Source of the DNA: Caulobacter sp. AP07
GTDB lineage: Bacteria > Pseudomonadota > Alphaproteobacteria > Caulobacterales > Caulobacteraceae
Assembly (NCBI RefSeq): GCF_000281955.1
Contig: NZ_AKKF01000205.1
Span: 1 to 64,000 of the forward strand
Reading direction: 5' to 3'
DNA: 64,000 bases
Position 1 is the first letter of the stretch, and every line of letters begins with the position of its first letter. Shown one piece after another: positions 19,320 through 27,425 of this stretch. The position numbers and the translations under genes are program-made. Below the pieces are notes generated by a model. That model was not told the origin of the DNA and made no database searches. It was given only the letters and a program-made list of their open reading frames with translations.

Positions 19320-19880
19320 CTATGCGCCGGCGGCGCCAAGCGCCTCCACCTTCTCCAGCCAGCGCGCCCGGTCGGCGGCGAAGACATTGCCCAGGGCCAG
19401 GGTCCGGATCGGCTTGAACCCACTGGTCCACAGCACCCCGCGCCGAAGCCATTTGACGCCTTGGGCGAACATCAGGTGGAAGACGAAGGCGGGAATGATC
19501 ATCGTGACGATGATCCGGGCCGACCGGCCGCCCAGCAACGGCTTGTGGCTGTCCTTCTCGAAGCTGAAGCCGTACCGGCAAATCTGTTCGAAGAAGCTCT
19601 TGAGCAAGGCCGGCGGCCCGCCGATCCACAGGGGAAAGACAAGGACCATGTGGTCGCACCAGGTGATCAGGTCCTGGGCCTGACGGATGGCTTCGGGCGG
19701 CTCGCCTTCGAGTTCCAGGCCGGTGATCACCGGCGGAAACAACAGCGCCCCCAGATCGAGCCGGCGAACCTCGCGCCCGCTTCGCGCGGCGCCCCTGGCG
19801 TAGGCGTCCGACAAGGCGGCCGCCAGCCGTTCGGCGCTGGCGTCCGGGTGCCCGTTGATGATCAGGATCTTGCGAGACAC
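19320..19880 (-). CDS. NAD(P)H:quinone oxidoreductase-like flavoprotein
   Basis: A 186-residue flavodoxin-fold reductase of the NAD(P)H dehydrogenase (quinone)/KefF-MdaB group. The FMN/FAD phosphate loop is NGHPDASAERLAAAL after strand 1, and VLVFPLWIGGPPALLKSFFEQ is the typical second flavin loop and dimer helix. It would reduce quinones formed from catechols or hydroquinones in two-electron steps. I use GTG 19880, with GGGGGCG before it; upstream sequence is not family-like. A TACCC-N6-GGTGA site lies 123 bases upstream. Confidence 0.88.
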   Translation of the reverse strand: MSRKILIINGHPDASAERLAAALSDAYARGAARSGREVRRLDLGALLFPPVITGLELEGEPPEAIRQAQDLITWCDHMVLVFPLWIGGPPALLKSFFEQICRYGFSFEKDSHKPLLGGRSARIIVTMIIPAFVFHLMFAQGVKWLRRGVLWTSGFKPIRTLALGNVFAADRARWLEKVEALGAAGA

Positions 19881-20407
19881 CGCGCCCCCGAATGAAAACG
19901 CGAGCCAGCCGAACGCCGCTCTCCGCCTGGAACAAAGGCTTGGCGACCAAGATCGCGGGGCCTTGCCGGACCCGTATAGATCGCGGCGGCCCAGGATCAC
20001 CAATACCCCGTCTTGGTGACCTGCACGGTTGGTCCGTGAACGGTCGGGCCGCGCCCGTGATCGGCCTCAACGTGGCCCTGACATGGACCGAACGCCTCCG
20101 CCCGATCGCGTCAGGCTGTAGGGAAGGGCGGCCGATGGCTCAGCCCACTTCGAACTCCAACCCCGGAAAATGCAGCTGATACATTTCGCAAGGACTGATC
20201 ACGGTGAAGGCCGCGACACCGACGTCGCCGTCGCGTCGGCCGCCTGGTCCATCGCCGGCCGGGTTGGCCGCCGCCGAAGACTCAAGCGAGCGAGATCTGG
20301 TCGCGACGGGATTTGAAGCGGCGGGCGCGTGTGGCGCCAAGGCGGACGAGGAGGACGAGAGCGCCATTGAGCAATACCTCATGGACGCGGCTTGATAAGC
20401 CAGGACC
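19881..20407. other. Gene-free stretch between reductase and LuxR gene
   Basis: No gene is convincingly supported. It holds the promoter side of the reductase with a shared-motif site at 20004-20019. A short 63-codon frame from GTG 20204 has weak support and is not called. Confidence 0.5.
20004..20019 (-). promoter_or_regulatory. Shared operator-like site 1 (TACCC-N6-GGTGA)
   Basis: Sits 123 bases before the quinone reductase gene. On the gene's strand it reads TCACC-N6-GGGTAT, with GGGTA facing the gene as at the other sites of this set. Confidence 0.6.
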
Positions 20408-21232
20408 TTAGGCGGCTTGAGGCGCGCTAAGGCGGGTGACGGTGCGGAAGTAGCGGGAGAAGAGTTCGTTCTGGCTGCTGATGCCCAGCTTGGCGTAGGC
20501 GCGCTTGCGATGGGTGCAGATGGTGTTTTCGGAGATGCCGAGGTTGAGGCTGATGGCCAGGGTGCGAAAGCCCAGCACGATGCTGGCGCAGATCTGGGCC
20601 TCGCGCGGCGTCAGGCCGTGACCCTCGGCCATCAGCACCGCCGACAGGTGCTCCAGAACAGGGCGTCCGGCCCCGGATTCAACCGGTCGCGGGCTCACCG
20701 GGTGTTCGTAGTCGGGATCAGCCCGATTGAGCTCCATGTGCCGAAAGAGCACCGGCAAGGAAACCCGAGCCAGCAGCTGCGCGCGCTCCAGGTCGGCGGG
20801 CGTGAAACAGCTCTTGCTGGCGCAGCGGTAGAACCCGATGCTGAAACGCCTGCGGCCAAAAAAGCCGAGCACGCTGATTTCCGAAGCGATATGGGGCTCG
20901 TCGTAATAGTGACGACGATAGGATTCGTCGCTGATCGCCTCGGGCACGACCAACCGCGCCTGTAGGTCCGAAACGCTGTAGAGGTCCTTGATCGCCGGGT
21001 CGCTGCGGAAGCCGTTCTCGACATAGGCCGAGCCGAGCGCCTTGGTGATCGCGCGCCGCGCCGGGCCAAGACCTTCTAGTACGATTGGCGAAGGCTCATC
21101 CGTTTCCGAAAAGACGAAGGCTGTACAGTTGCTCACGTCTAGCGTCTTGCGGGCCAAATCAAAATAGGCCGCATCGAAACCAGACCGCCCGATATTAACG
21201 ATCAACCGGGAAAGCGCGTCGGTGTCGAGCAT
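20408..21232 (-). CDS. LuxR-type regulator, paralogue A
   Basis: A 274-residue regulator with a C-terminal GerE/LuxR helix-turn-helix (about residues 205-265: LTPREAQICASIVLG, then ISENTICTHRKRAYAKLGIS). The N-terminal 190 residues match no sensor domain I recognise and do not show the usual acyl-homoserine lactone pocket pattern. Its paralogue at 47699-48526 has a nearly identical DNA-binding domain and a clearly diverged N-terminus. Upstream DNA carries a CACCAT/ATGGTG palindrome 25 bases from the start and two TGGACA-type sites further up, also conserved at the paralogue. It may control the surrounding catabolic genes; this is inference. Confidence 0.9.
   Translation of the reverse strand: MLDTDALSRLIVNIGRSGFDAAYFDLARKTLDVSNCTAFVFSETDEPSPIVLEGLGPARRAITKALGSAYVENGFRSDPAIKDLYSVSDLQARLVVPEAISDESYRRHYYDEPHIASEISVLGFFGRRRFSIGFYRCASKSCFTPADLERAQLLARVSLPVLFRHMELNRADPDYEHPVSPRPVESGAGRPVLEHLSAVLMAEGHGLTPREAQICASIVLGFRTLAISLNLGISENTICTHRKRAYAKLGISSQNELFSRYFRTVTRLSAPQAA
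20433..20656. repeat. 224-bp near-identical repeat, copy A (LuxR DNA-binding domain)
   Basis: By eye this 224-bp block differs from 47721-47944 at five positions. It encodes the helix-turn-helix domain and adjoining linker. The rest of the two genes is far less similar, which suggests recent gene conversion or strong constraint. Confidence 0.85.
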
Positions 21233-21256
21233 GTTTTACTCTCCCTAGTGATACCG

Positions 21257-21270
21257 CACCATTGATGGTG
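21257..21270 (-). promoter_or_regulatory. CACCAT/ATGGTG palindrome upstream of LuxR A
   Basis: CACCATTGATGGTG, exact inverted repeat with a two-base centre, 25 bases before the LuxR start. The same 14 bases lie 25 bases before paralogue B, so position and sequence are conserved. Confidence 0.55.
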
Positions 21271-21365
21271 TCTGTTGTACTTTCGCCGCAAGCCCGTGAT
21301 CCGAGTCGCGACGCCTTTGACTTCAATTGACGCCATATCGCGCGGTCGACTTGGCGCCTGCCCGC

Positions 21366-21387
21366 AATTTGGACATTCGACCAGATT
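21366..21387. promoter_or_regulatory. TGGAC..GACCA site, distal pair, LuxR A
   Basis: AATTTGGACATTCGACCAGATT; counterpart at 48662-48683. It lies 99 bases from the second site of the pair. Confidence 0.5.
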
Positions 21388-21464
21388 GAGAGATGAGCTC
21401 GCTCCGGTCCTGGATCGCCCCCTCGCCGCAAGGGCGACAGGTCAACCAAAAGGCTTATCGCAGG

Positions 21465-21487
21465 AAATTGGACATCTGTCCAGATTT
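21465..21487. promoter_or_regulatory. TGGACA-N2-TGTCCA site, LuxR A
   Basis: TGGACATCTGTCCA flanked by AAAT and GATTT. The counterpart at 48760-48781 is a perfect 14-bp palindrome. Likely a regulator-binding site. Confidence 0.55.
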
Positions 21488-21643
21488 GAAGGTTGGCGGA
21501 GCCTGCGGCCGACCGACGCAGTTCTCCCGTGGCGGCGCGGCGCCCTTGGCCGGGCCCAGGAACGACCGTCATGGCGGCGGGCTCACGCTCCACGACCCAG
21601 GTCGCAAAGGATGCGGATCGAGCAGCGCCAAACCCCTCGGCGG

Positions 21644-21659
21644 TCCCCCAGGGCGGGTA
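21644..21659 (+). promoter_or_regulatory. Shared operator-like site 2 (TCCCC-N6-GGGTA)
   Basis: Sits 52 bases before the gene at 21712, with GGGTAT on the gene side. Confidence 0.6.
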
Positions 21660-21711
21660 TGGCGGCGTCCGGGTCGATGGCTAGGGTTCTCCGCCTTGGA
21701 GAGACCCGCCC

Positions 21712-21990
21712 ATGACCTTCTTCCTCATCGTCAAAGTGTCGCTGATCCAGCCCTTCGATCACTGGGTGAAGCTCTTCGACGCCGACCGCGAACCCCGGGA
21801 AGCCAGCGGCACCCACGTGGTGTTTCGCCATCCGGTCATCGGTGAGCAGGCCGCGGTGTTCGGGGTCAGAACCCAATCGCCGCGACTGGTCCACGACATG
21901 ATGTACCACCCCGAGGTGCGGGCGATGATCGAGGCGTCGGGCCTGGTGGTCGGCAGCGAGCAGATCATCGTCTGCGAAGCCGTCGACTGA
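21712..21990 (+). CDS. Small conserved-looking protein, function unknown
   Basis: A 92-residue protein with alternating strands and helices (FFLIVKVSLIQPFDHWVKLFDAD, then VVFRHPVIGEQAAVFGV, helix, and GSEQIIVCEAVD), a pattern typical of a ferredoxin-like alpha/beta fold such as small monooxygenase-like or DUF3764-like proteins. I do not recognise it with certainty. ATG 21712 follows GGAGAGA by six bases. A shared-motif site lies 52 bases upstream, which groups it with the catabolic genes of the window. It is followed by 340 bases before the hydrolase gene. Confidence 0.7.
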   Translation: MTFFLIVKVSLIQPFDHWVKLFDADREPREASGTHVVFRHPVIGEQAAVFGVRTQSPRLVHDMMYHPEVRAMIEASGLVVGSEQIIVCEAVD

Positions 21991-22330
21991 GTTGGGAGGA
22001 TCGCGTCGGCGACGACGCCGGCGTCCAGCGCAACACGGGGGAAGCGCCGCGTGTCGATGCGGCGGCCCCCGCATCCGGACCTGTCCCCCCGCGCGCTCGG
22101 CGAAGAGCGCGGACGGTTTGACCTTCAACATCAGCCATTTCGACCGGCCATCATCGCGTGCGAGCGTGGCGACGCGCGCCCTTGGCGCGACCCGCCATCG
22201 CTGGGAATCTCCGTTCGGCGGGGGCGTGCGGCGCCGCTCCAACGTCATGGGTCACATTGAGAGGGGATGCCTCAGACCTCGGCCCTCCCACTAGGTTGAG
22301 CGCCAAGATCGTTTTTGGAGGCTGATCCTG
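21991..22330. other. Gene-free stretch before alpha/beta hydrolase operon
   Basis: No gene seen. It presumably holds the promoter of the hydrolase-monooxygenase-leuCD run. A degenerate relative of the shared motif, TCACA-N6-GGGGA, is at 22252-22267, 63 bases before the hydrolase start. Confidence 0.45.
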
Positions 22331-23134
22331 ATGTCCGAAGCCAAGTTTGCAGACTATCGGGAAGCATCGTTCATCGAGGCGGGGGGCGTTCGCACCGCCT
22401 ATCGCCGCCAAGGCTCGGGTGAGCCGGTGCTGTTCCTGCACGGCGCGGGCCTGACCCGCCGCTGGTTCCCGTTCTATGAAGCCCTGTCCAAGCATGGTGA
22501 TCTGATCGCGCCCGAGCATCCGGGATTTGGCGAAAGCGACCTGCCCGACTCGCTGACCGACTTCACCGACATGGCCGTGCATTACGCCGACCTGCTCAAG
22601 GCCCTCGACCTGGAGGCCGTGCATCTGGTGGGCCACTCCTATGGCGGCTGGATCGCGGCGGAATTCGCCGCGCTCTACCCCGAGAAGATCAAGAGCCTGA
22701 CCTTGATCGCGCCGATGGGTCTGCGGCCGCCGCCCGAAGTGAAGATGGCCGACATGTTCCGCTTCGCGCCGCAGGATGGTCTGCGCGCCCTGCTGGGCGC
22801 CGACGGCGACAAGTGGTTGCCCTATTTCGATGAAGGCGACGCCGGCGCCCAGGCCATCCAGGACTATCAGGAAGTCTCGGCCTTTGGCCGCCTGACCTGG
22901 AACCCGCGCTACAGCCTGAAGCTGGAGACCCGGCTTCGCCGGATCACCGCGCCGACCCAGATCATCCTGCCCGAGCACGACGGCGTCGTCCCGGTCGAGA
23001 TCGGCCAGCGCTACGCCGAGCTGATTCCGAACGCCAAGCTGGTGACGCTGAAGGGCGCCTCCACCCCGACCGAACATCTGCTCAGCCTTCAGGAGCCTCA
23101 GCGCCTGGCCGACCAGATCGCCGCTGTGATTTGA
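22331..23134 (+). CDS. Alpha/beta hydrolase
   Basis: A 267-residue alpha/beta-fold hydrolase. The oxyanion region is LFLHGAG, the nucleophilic serine is in GHSYGG (about residue 102), and the acid and base follow as PEHDGVVP and PTEH near the C-terminus. Family members cleave C-C bonds of meta-cleavage products, esters or lactones; the substrate is not readable here. It starts an apparent four-gene unit, ten bases ahead of the flavin monooxygenase, so hydrolysis of an ester or lactone made by that oxygenase is an attractive idea. GGAG precedes the ATG. Confidence 0.9.
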   Translation: MSEAKFADYREASFIEAGGVRTAYRRQGSGEPVLFLHGAGLTRRWFPFYEALSKHGDLIAPEHPGFGESDLPDSLTDFTDMAVHYADLLKALDLEAVHLVGHSYGGWIAAEFAALYPEKIKSLTLIAPMGLRPPPEVKMADMFRFAPQDGLRALLGADGDKWLPYFDEGDAGAQAIQDYQEVSAFGRLTWNPRYSLKLETRLRRITAPTQIILPEHDGVVPVEIGQRYAELIPNAKLVTLKGASTPTEHLLSLQEPQRLADQIAAVI

Positions 23135-23144
23135 GGATTGATCG

Positions 23145-24503
23145 ATGACCCACTTCAGCACTGAAATCCAGCAACCCGGCCCCGAAAGCGATCGTCGCCT
23201 GGAGTTCGGCCTCTTCATGGGCGGGCAGAACGGCTTCTATCCCCACGTCGGCGAGAACCGCACCAACTATGTGGACCTGCCCAACGGCGAGTTCAGCGAG
23301 CCGTCGCTGAGCGCGATCAAGGTCGAGAAATACCTGCGCAACCTCATCGAAGGCGAGCGCCTGGGCTTCGACATGATCATCAGCATGGAGCAGCGCTGCC
23401 CCGCGCCCTACAATAGCGCCATGATCATGGCCAGTTGGCTGCTGGCCAAGACCAACAAGATCCAGGTCGGCGCCATCGGCCCGGTGATGAACACCTATCT
23501 GAACCCGCTGCGCCTGGCCGAAGAGATCGCCCTGCTCGACATCATGTCCGGCGGCCGCCTGTCGGTCGGCCTGCCGCTCGGCATCGGTCCGGCCTATCAC
23601 CACATGGGCGTCAAGCCGAACGAAGCGCGCGGCCGTTTCAAGGAAGGCGTCGAGCTGATCAAGCGCGCCTTCAGCGAGCCGGGTCCGTTCGACCACCGGG
23701 GCGACTATTTCAACCTGCCGGTCTGCAACCTCTATCCGCGCCCGCACCGCACGCCGGAGTTCTGGCTGCCGGCGTCGGGGTCGCTGGAGTCGATCGAATT
23801 GGCGGCCGAACACCACCTGACCTACCTGGCGATCATGAACCCCATGAAGGCGCTGATCTCCAACACCCAGCGCTTCCGCCAGACCGCCGAGGAAAAGTAC
23901 GGCTACACGCCGGGCCGCAACCAGGTGGGCTGCATGGCCCTGGTCCACGTCGCCGAGACCGACGCCCAGGCTCGCAAGGAGGCCGAGGCCCACATCCTCT
24001 GGTACAATCAGAACCTGATGCGCTCGGTGATGCACGACTTCCTGCCCCCCGGCTATTCGGGCATGGAGACGGTCAAGCGCATCTTCGGCGGCGGCAACTA
24101 CCGCGCCAAGCCCCCCGAGCAGATGAGCTTCGATGAGACGGTCGAGCAGGGCTGGGCCTTCGTCGGTTCGCCCGACACCGTCGCGCGCGGCATCGAGGAA
24201 ATGACCGATAAGCTGGGCGCGGGGAAGCTGCTGATCATGGGCGACAACGGCAGCATGCCCGACTGGATGATCCAGAAGAGCCTGACGATGTTCGCCTCGG
24301 AGGTCATGCCGCGCTTCCGGCCCGCGCGCGGTCGGCCGGTTTGGGCCGATCGACCCAAGGCCGGTTTCGAGACGGTGTCCGAAGCCTCGGCCCTGGCGGT
24401 CAAGCCGCCGCGCACGCCCATCGCGGTGTTCGAGGGCCTGGGCAAGATCGACATCCGGACCGCCCACATCGACGAGTTGCGCACCCCGGTCAAAGAGGGC
24501 TGA
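23145..24503 (+). CDS. LLM-class (bacterial luciferase-like) flavin-dependent monooxygenase
   Basis: A 452-residue luciferase-like monooxygenase with a TIM-barrel fold, using reduced FMN supplied by a separate flavin reductase. Recognisable parts are the first strand FGLFMGGQNGF, the SIEL-region EFWLPASGSLESIELAA and PDTVARGIEEMTDKLGAG near the C-terminus. It is longer at the C-terminus than typical 350-residue members. Ten bases separate it from the upstream hydrolase. A flavin reductase gene at 34.9 kb could supply FMNH2. A long hairpin lies between it and the following leuC-like gene. Confidence 0.9.
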   Translation: MTHFSTEIQQPGPESDRRLEFGLFMGGQNGFYPHVGENRTNYVDLPNGEFSEPSLSAIKVEKYLRNLIEGERLGFDMIISMEQRCPAPYNSAMIMASWLLAKTNKIQVGAIGPVMNTYLNPLRLAEEIALLDIMSGGRLSVGLPLGIGPAYHHMGVKPNEARGRFKEGVELIKRAFSEPGPFDHRGDYFNLPVCNLYPRPHRTPEFWLPASGSLESIELAAEHHLTYLAIMNPMKALISNTQRFRQTAEEKYGYTPGRNQVGCMALVHVAETDAQARKEAEAHILWYNQNLMRSVMHDFLPPGYSGMETVKRIFGGGNYRAKPPEQMSFDETVEQGWAFVGSPDTVARGIEEMTDKLGAGKLLIMGDNGSMPDWMIQKSLTMFASEVMPRFRPARGRPVWADRPKAGFETVSEASALAVKPPRTPIAVFEGLGKIDIRTAHIDELRTPVKEG

Positions 24504-24508
24504 CCCCC

Positions 24509-24543
24509 TCCGGGAGGCCGATCCCAGGATCTGGCCTCCCGGA
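24509..24543 (+). terminator. 11-bp hairpin between LLM monooxygenase and leuC-like gene
   Basis: TCCGGGAGGCC / GGCCTCCCGGA with a 13-base loop, six bases after the monooxygenase stop. It has no T tract. As genes continue in the same direction it may reduce, not stop, read-through. Confidence 0.5.
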
Positions 24544-24596
24544 CGCTGGTCCGATCGCGGGCCCACGACGACCAAAGAGCGGGATGACAGATCCAT

Positions 24597-26000
24597 ATGT
24601 CTTCGGGGATGAGCCTCTTCGACAAGCTGTGGCGCCAGAATCTGATCGAGGATCTGGGCGAGGGACGCGGCCTGATCCACATCGACCGCCACCTGCTGCA
24701 CGAGCTCTCCAGTCCACAGGCCTTCGCGGGCCTGCGCCAGGCTGAACGCGTGGTGCGCTCCCCCGACCTGGCCTTCGCCGTTCCCGACCACATCGTCGAC
24801 ACCGGCCCTGGCCGCGGCGACCGCACCGTCCCGGGCGGCGAGGCGATGATCAGGGCCCTGCGGGCCAACGCCAAGGCCGCCGATATCGCCCTGTTCGACG
24901 TCGGCGATCCGCGCCATGGCATCGTCCATGTCGTGGCCGCCGAGCAGGGGATCGCCCTGCCGGGCATGGCCATCGCCTGTGGCGACAGCCACACCTGCAC
25001 CCTGGGGGCCCTGGGGGCCTGGGCGTTCGGCATCGGGACAAGCGATGTCGAACACATCCTGGCCACCCAGACCCTGGTGATGCGCAAGCCGGCGAGTTCG
25101 CGCCTGACCGTGACGGGGACCCGCGCGCCCGGCGTCTCGGCCAAGGATCTGGCCCTGGGGATCATCGCCCAGATCGGCGTCAACGCCGCCAAGGGCGGCG
25201 TCCTGGAGATCGCCGGCCCCGCCATCGAGGCCCTGACGATGGAGGAGCGGTTCACCCTGTGCAACATGGGCATCGAGGCAAGCGCGCGCTCGGCGATCAT
25301 CGCCCCGGACGCGACGACCTTCGCCTATGTGGCGGCGCGGCCAAACCCGCCGGTCCCCTTGGCGCCCGCCATCGCCGCCTGGCGCGCGCTGCGCAGCGAT
25401 CCGGACGCGCGCTTCGACGCCGAATTCGCCTTCGACTGCGACGATCTGGCCCCGCAGGTCAGTTGGGGAACCAATCCCGGCCAGACCATCGGCGTGAACC
25501 AGGCCGTCCCCGACGCGCCGTCGGACGCCGCCCCGCGCGAGCGCGACGCGGCCCTGCGCGCCCTGGCCTATATGGGTCTGGAAGCCGGCCAGCCGATCCT
25601 GGGATTACCCGTCAGCGTGGTGTTCATCGGCTCCTGCACCAACAGCCGCCTGTCGGACCTGCAGGTCGCCGCCCGCGTGGTCGAGGGCCGCAAGGTCGCC
25701 CCCGGGGTGCGGGCCCTCGTCGTGCCCGGATCGGCGCGCGTCAAGGCCGAGGCCGAGGCGCTGGGCCTGGACGCAATTTTCGTGGCGGCCGGCTTCGAGT
25801 GGCGCGAAGCGGGCTGTTCGATGTGCGTGGGCATGAATTCGGACCGTGTCGCCCCCGGCGAGCGCAGCGTCTCGACCTCCAACCGCAATTTCGAGGGCCG
25901 CCAAGGCCCAGGGGCCCGCACCCACCTGGCCAGCCCGGCGACGGCCGCGGCGAGCGCCATCGCCGGCGCGATCGCCGATCCGCGGGCGTATCTGCGATGA
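24597..26000 (+). CDS. leuC: Aconitase-family dehydratase large subunit (isopropylmalate dehydratase type), copy 2
   Basis: A 467-residue large subunit related to copy 1 at 2641-4065 but clearly diverged. Cluster cysteines are in GSCTNSR and CSMC; CGDSHTCTLGA is the family signature. ATG 24597 is used; ATG 24609 is an alternative. The stop overlaps the small-subunit start as ATGA. Its place behind a hydrolase and a flavin monooxygenase points to a catabolic hydration or dehydration step, not leucine synthesis. The true substrate is unknown. Confidence 0.9.
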   Translation: MSSGMSLFDKLWRQNLIEDLGEGRGLIHIDRHLLHELSSPQAFAGLRQAERVVRSPDLAFAVPDHIVDTGPGRGDRTVPGGEAMIRALRANAKAADIALFDVGDPRHGIVHVVAAEQGIALPGMAIACGDSHTCTLGALGAWAFGIGTSDVEHILATQTLVMRKPASSRLTVTGTRAPGVSAKDLALGIIAQIGVNAAKGGVLEIAGPAIEALTMEERFTLCNMGIEASARSAIIAPDATTFAYVAARPNPPVPLAPAIAAWRALRSDPDARFDAEFAFDCDDLAPQVSWGTNPGQTIGVNQAVPDAPSDAAPRERDAALRALAYMGLEAGQPILGLPVSVVFIGSCTNSRLSDLQVAARVVEGRKVAPGVRALVVPGSARVKAEAEALGLDAIFVAAGFEWREAGCSMCVGMNSDRVAPGERSVSTSNRNFEGRQGPGARTHLASPATAAASAIAGAIADPRAYLR

Positions 26001-26620
26001 AGGCCGTCAGCATCGTCGCCGGCGTCGCCGCGCCGCTCAACAGGGCCGACATCGACACCGACGCGATCATTCCGCAGAACTGGCTGATCACCACCGAGCG
26101 CGAAGGCCTGGGCAGGGGCCTTTTCTCCAATTGGCGCTATCTGCCCGGCACGGAAGTCCCCGATCCCGCCTTCGTGCTCAATCAGCCGGCCTTCGCCGGC
26201 GCTCGCATCCTGGTGGCGGGTCCCAACTATGGCTGTGGCTCTTCGCGCGAGCACGCCGTCTGGGCCCATCTGGACTTCGGCATCGAGGCCGTGGTGGCGG
26301 CCAGCTTTGGTCCGATCTTCCGCGACAACGCCCTGAAGAACGGCCTGCTGACCGCCGAGGTCGAGGCGGATGTCGCCGCCGACATGCTGGCGCATCTGCA
26401 AACCCGCTCGCCCCGGACGATGACCATCGACCTGGCCGACACCCAATTGGTCGGGCCCGACGGCCGCCGCCACGGCTTCCGGATCGATCCCGAGCGTCGC
26501 AACGCCCTGCTGGAGGGCCGCGACGACATCGCCTCGACCCTGGATCGGTCCCAGGTGATCAGCGCGTTTCAACGACGCGACCGCCAGCGCCGGCCTTGGA
26601 TCTGGGGCCAATCCTCATAA
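25997..26620 (+). CDS. leuD: 3-isopropylmalate dehydratase-type small subunit, copy 2
   Basis: A 207-residue small subunit with DIDTDAIIPQNWL near the start and [14 protein letters not shown] in the middle. Length is close to genuine LeuD of proteobacteria. The four-base overlap with the large-subunit gene fixes the start. The C-terminal ISAFQRRDRQRRPW region matches the LeuD tail (compare the shorter, glycine-rich end of copy 1), so of the two pairs this one looks nearer to true LeuCD. It closes the hydrolase-monooxygenase run. Confidence 0.9.
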   Translation: MKAVSIVAGVAAPLNRADIDTDAIIPQNWLITTEREGLGRGLFSNWRYLPGTEVPDPAFVLNQPAFAGARILVAGPNYGCGSSREHAVWAHLDFGIEAVVAASFGPIFRDNALKNGLLTAEVEADVAADMLAHLQTRSPRTMTIDLADTQLVGPDGRRHGFRIDPERRNALLEGRDDIASTLDRSQVISAFQRRDRQRRPWIWGQSS

Positions 26621-26666
26621 GGACCGGGCTCGCCGGCCTGGTCGGCCGGAGGAGGGGACCCCGCGA

Positions 26667-26695
26667 TTGACATTTTTGTAGCGACCACTAATTAT
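26667..26695 (+). promoter_or_regulatory. Sigma70-like promoter overlapping a TAGCG operator
   Basis: TTGACA at 26667-26672, a 17-base spacer and AATTAT at 26690-26695 form a good promoter. TAGCGACCACTA at 26679-26690 lies inside it and matches the palindrome TAGCGTTCGCTA at 28255-28266. The predicted start of transcription falls near the ATG at 26701, so the mRNA may be leaderless. Confidence 0.5.
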
Positions 26696-26700
26696 GCCTC

Positions 26701-27318
26701 ATGTCCGATCGTTCGAGCAAGCCGCTGGGTCGACCGCGCGGCTTTGACCGCGGCGTAGCCCTGCATCAGGCGCTGCACGAGTTTTGGCGTCACGGCTATC
26801 AAGCCACCTCGATCGCCTCCCTGACCTCGGCGATGAACATCCAGCCTCCGAGCCTCTACGCGGCGTTCGGCGACAAGAGCTCGCTGTTTCGCGAATGCGT
26901 CGGCCTCTACCGGCGGATCTATGAAAACGATGTCACCGAGGCGTTCCAGGAAGAGCCGACCGCGCGCCGGGCTATCGAGCGCATGCTCGGGGTGCTTGCC
27001 GTGCAATATACAGATCCGACCCATCCGCCCGGCTGCCTGATCATCAGCGCCACGGCGGCGCATGGCGCGGACGCGGCCGAAGTGGCCGAGGAACTGCGCC
27101 AATTGCGGGAAGGCTTCAAGGCGGGCCTGGCCGCTCGCATCGCCCATGACGTCGGCGCGGGCATACTGCCGCCGAAGACCGACGCCAAGGCGCTGGCCGT
27201 GTCCTTCGCGGCGACCATCCAGGGCATGTCGTGCCAGGCTCAGGACGGCGCCAGCCGAGAGGACCTGCAGGCGATCGCGAGATTGGCGATGGCCGCCTGG
27301 CCGACTGCGCAAGCCTGA
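26701..27318 (+). CDS. TetR-family regulator
   Basis: A 205-residue TetR/AcrR regulator with the N-terminal helix-turn-helix in GYQATSIASLTSAMNIQPPSLYAAFGDKS (core PPSLYAAFGDKS, residues about 50-62) and a PPGCLIISATAAHG loop common in the YcdC/TetR_C_16-like group. The promoter overlaps a TAGCG dyad also found between the two following genes, so it probably represses itself and the divergent hydrolase and Rossmann-protein genes. Ligand unknown. Confidence 0.9.
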   Translation: MSDRSSKPLGRPRGFDRGVALHQALHEFWRHGYQATSIASLTSAMNIQPPSLYAAFGDKSSLFRECVGLYRRIYENDVTEAFQEEPTARRAIERMLGVLAVQYTDPTHPPGCLIISATAAHGADAAEVAEELRQLREGFKAGLAARIAHDVGAGILPPKTDAKALAVSFAATIQGMSCQAQDGASREDLQAIARLAMAAWPTAQA

Positions 27319-27425
27319 GGCCGAACGCCTCGACGATTTGATCGCGGTCTCGCGCGCCTGGACCGAGACGAAAGGATCGGCGGTCGGAGGGTTCGAGAAC
27401 CGGCCGGCCGCCGCCGAGGAAATCG

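Larger units (their letters stand above)
21233..21711. other. Upstream region of LuxR paralogue A
   Basis: No gene seen. The first 300 bases are similar to the region upstream of paralogue B (48527-48830) and contain three dyads listed separately. The right end holds shared operator-like site 2 for the small protein gene at 21712. Confidence 0.7.

Noticed and set aside
20204-20395. Possible 63-residue protein from GTG 20204 with an AAGGA site upstream
   Set aside because: Third-position bias is only moderate, the sequence is low complexity at the start and no conservation can be shown from one window.
22252-22267. TCACA-N6-GGGGA before the hydrolase operon as a member of the shared motif set
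   Set aside because: Two mismatches, one in the usually invariant GGGTA half; kept only as a degenerate candidate in the gap description.
23082-25055. 657-codon minus-strand frame across the LLM monooxygenase and leuC-like genes
   Set aside because: It crosses two well-supported plus-strand genes and their gap, and its composition (His, Gln, Gly, Arg rich) is typical of a shadow frame.
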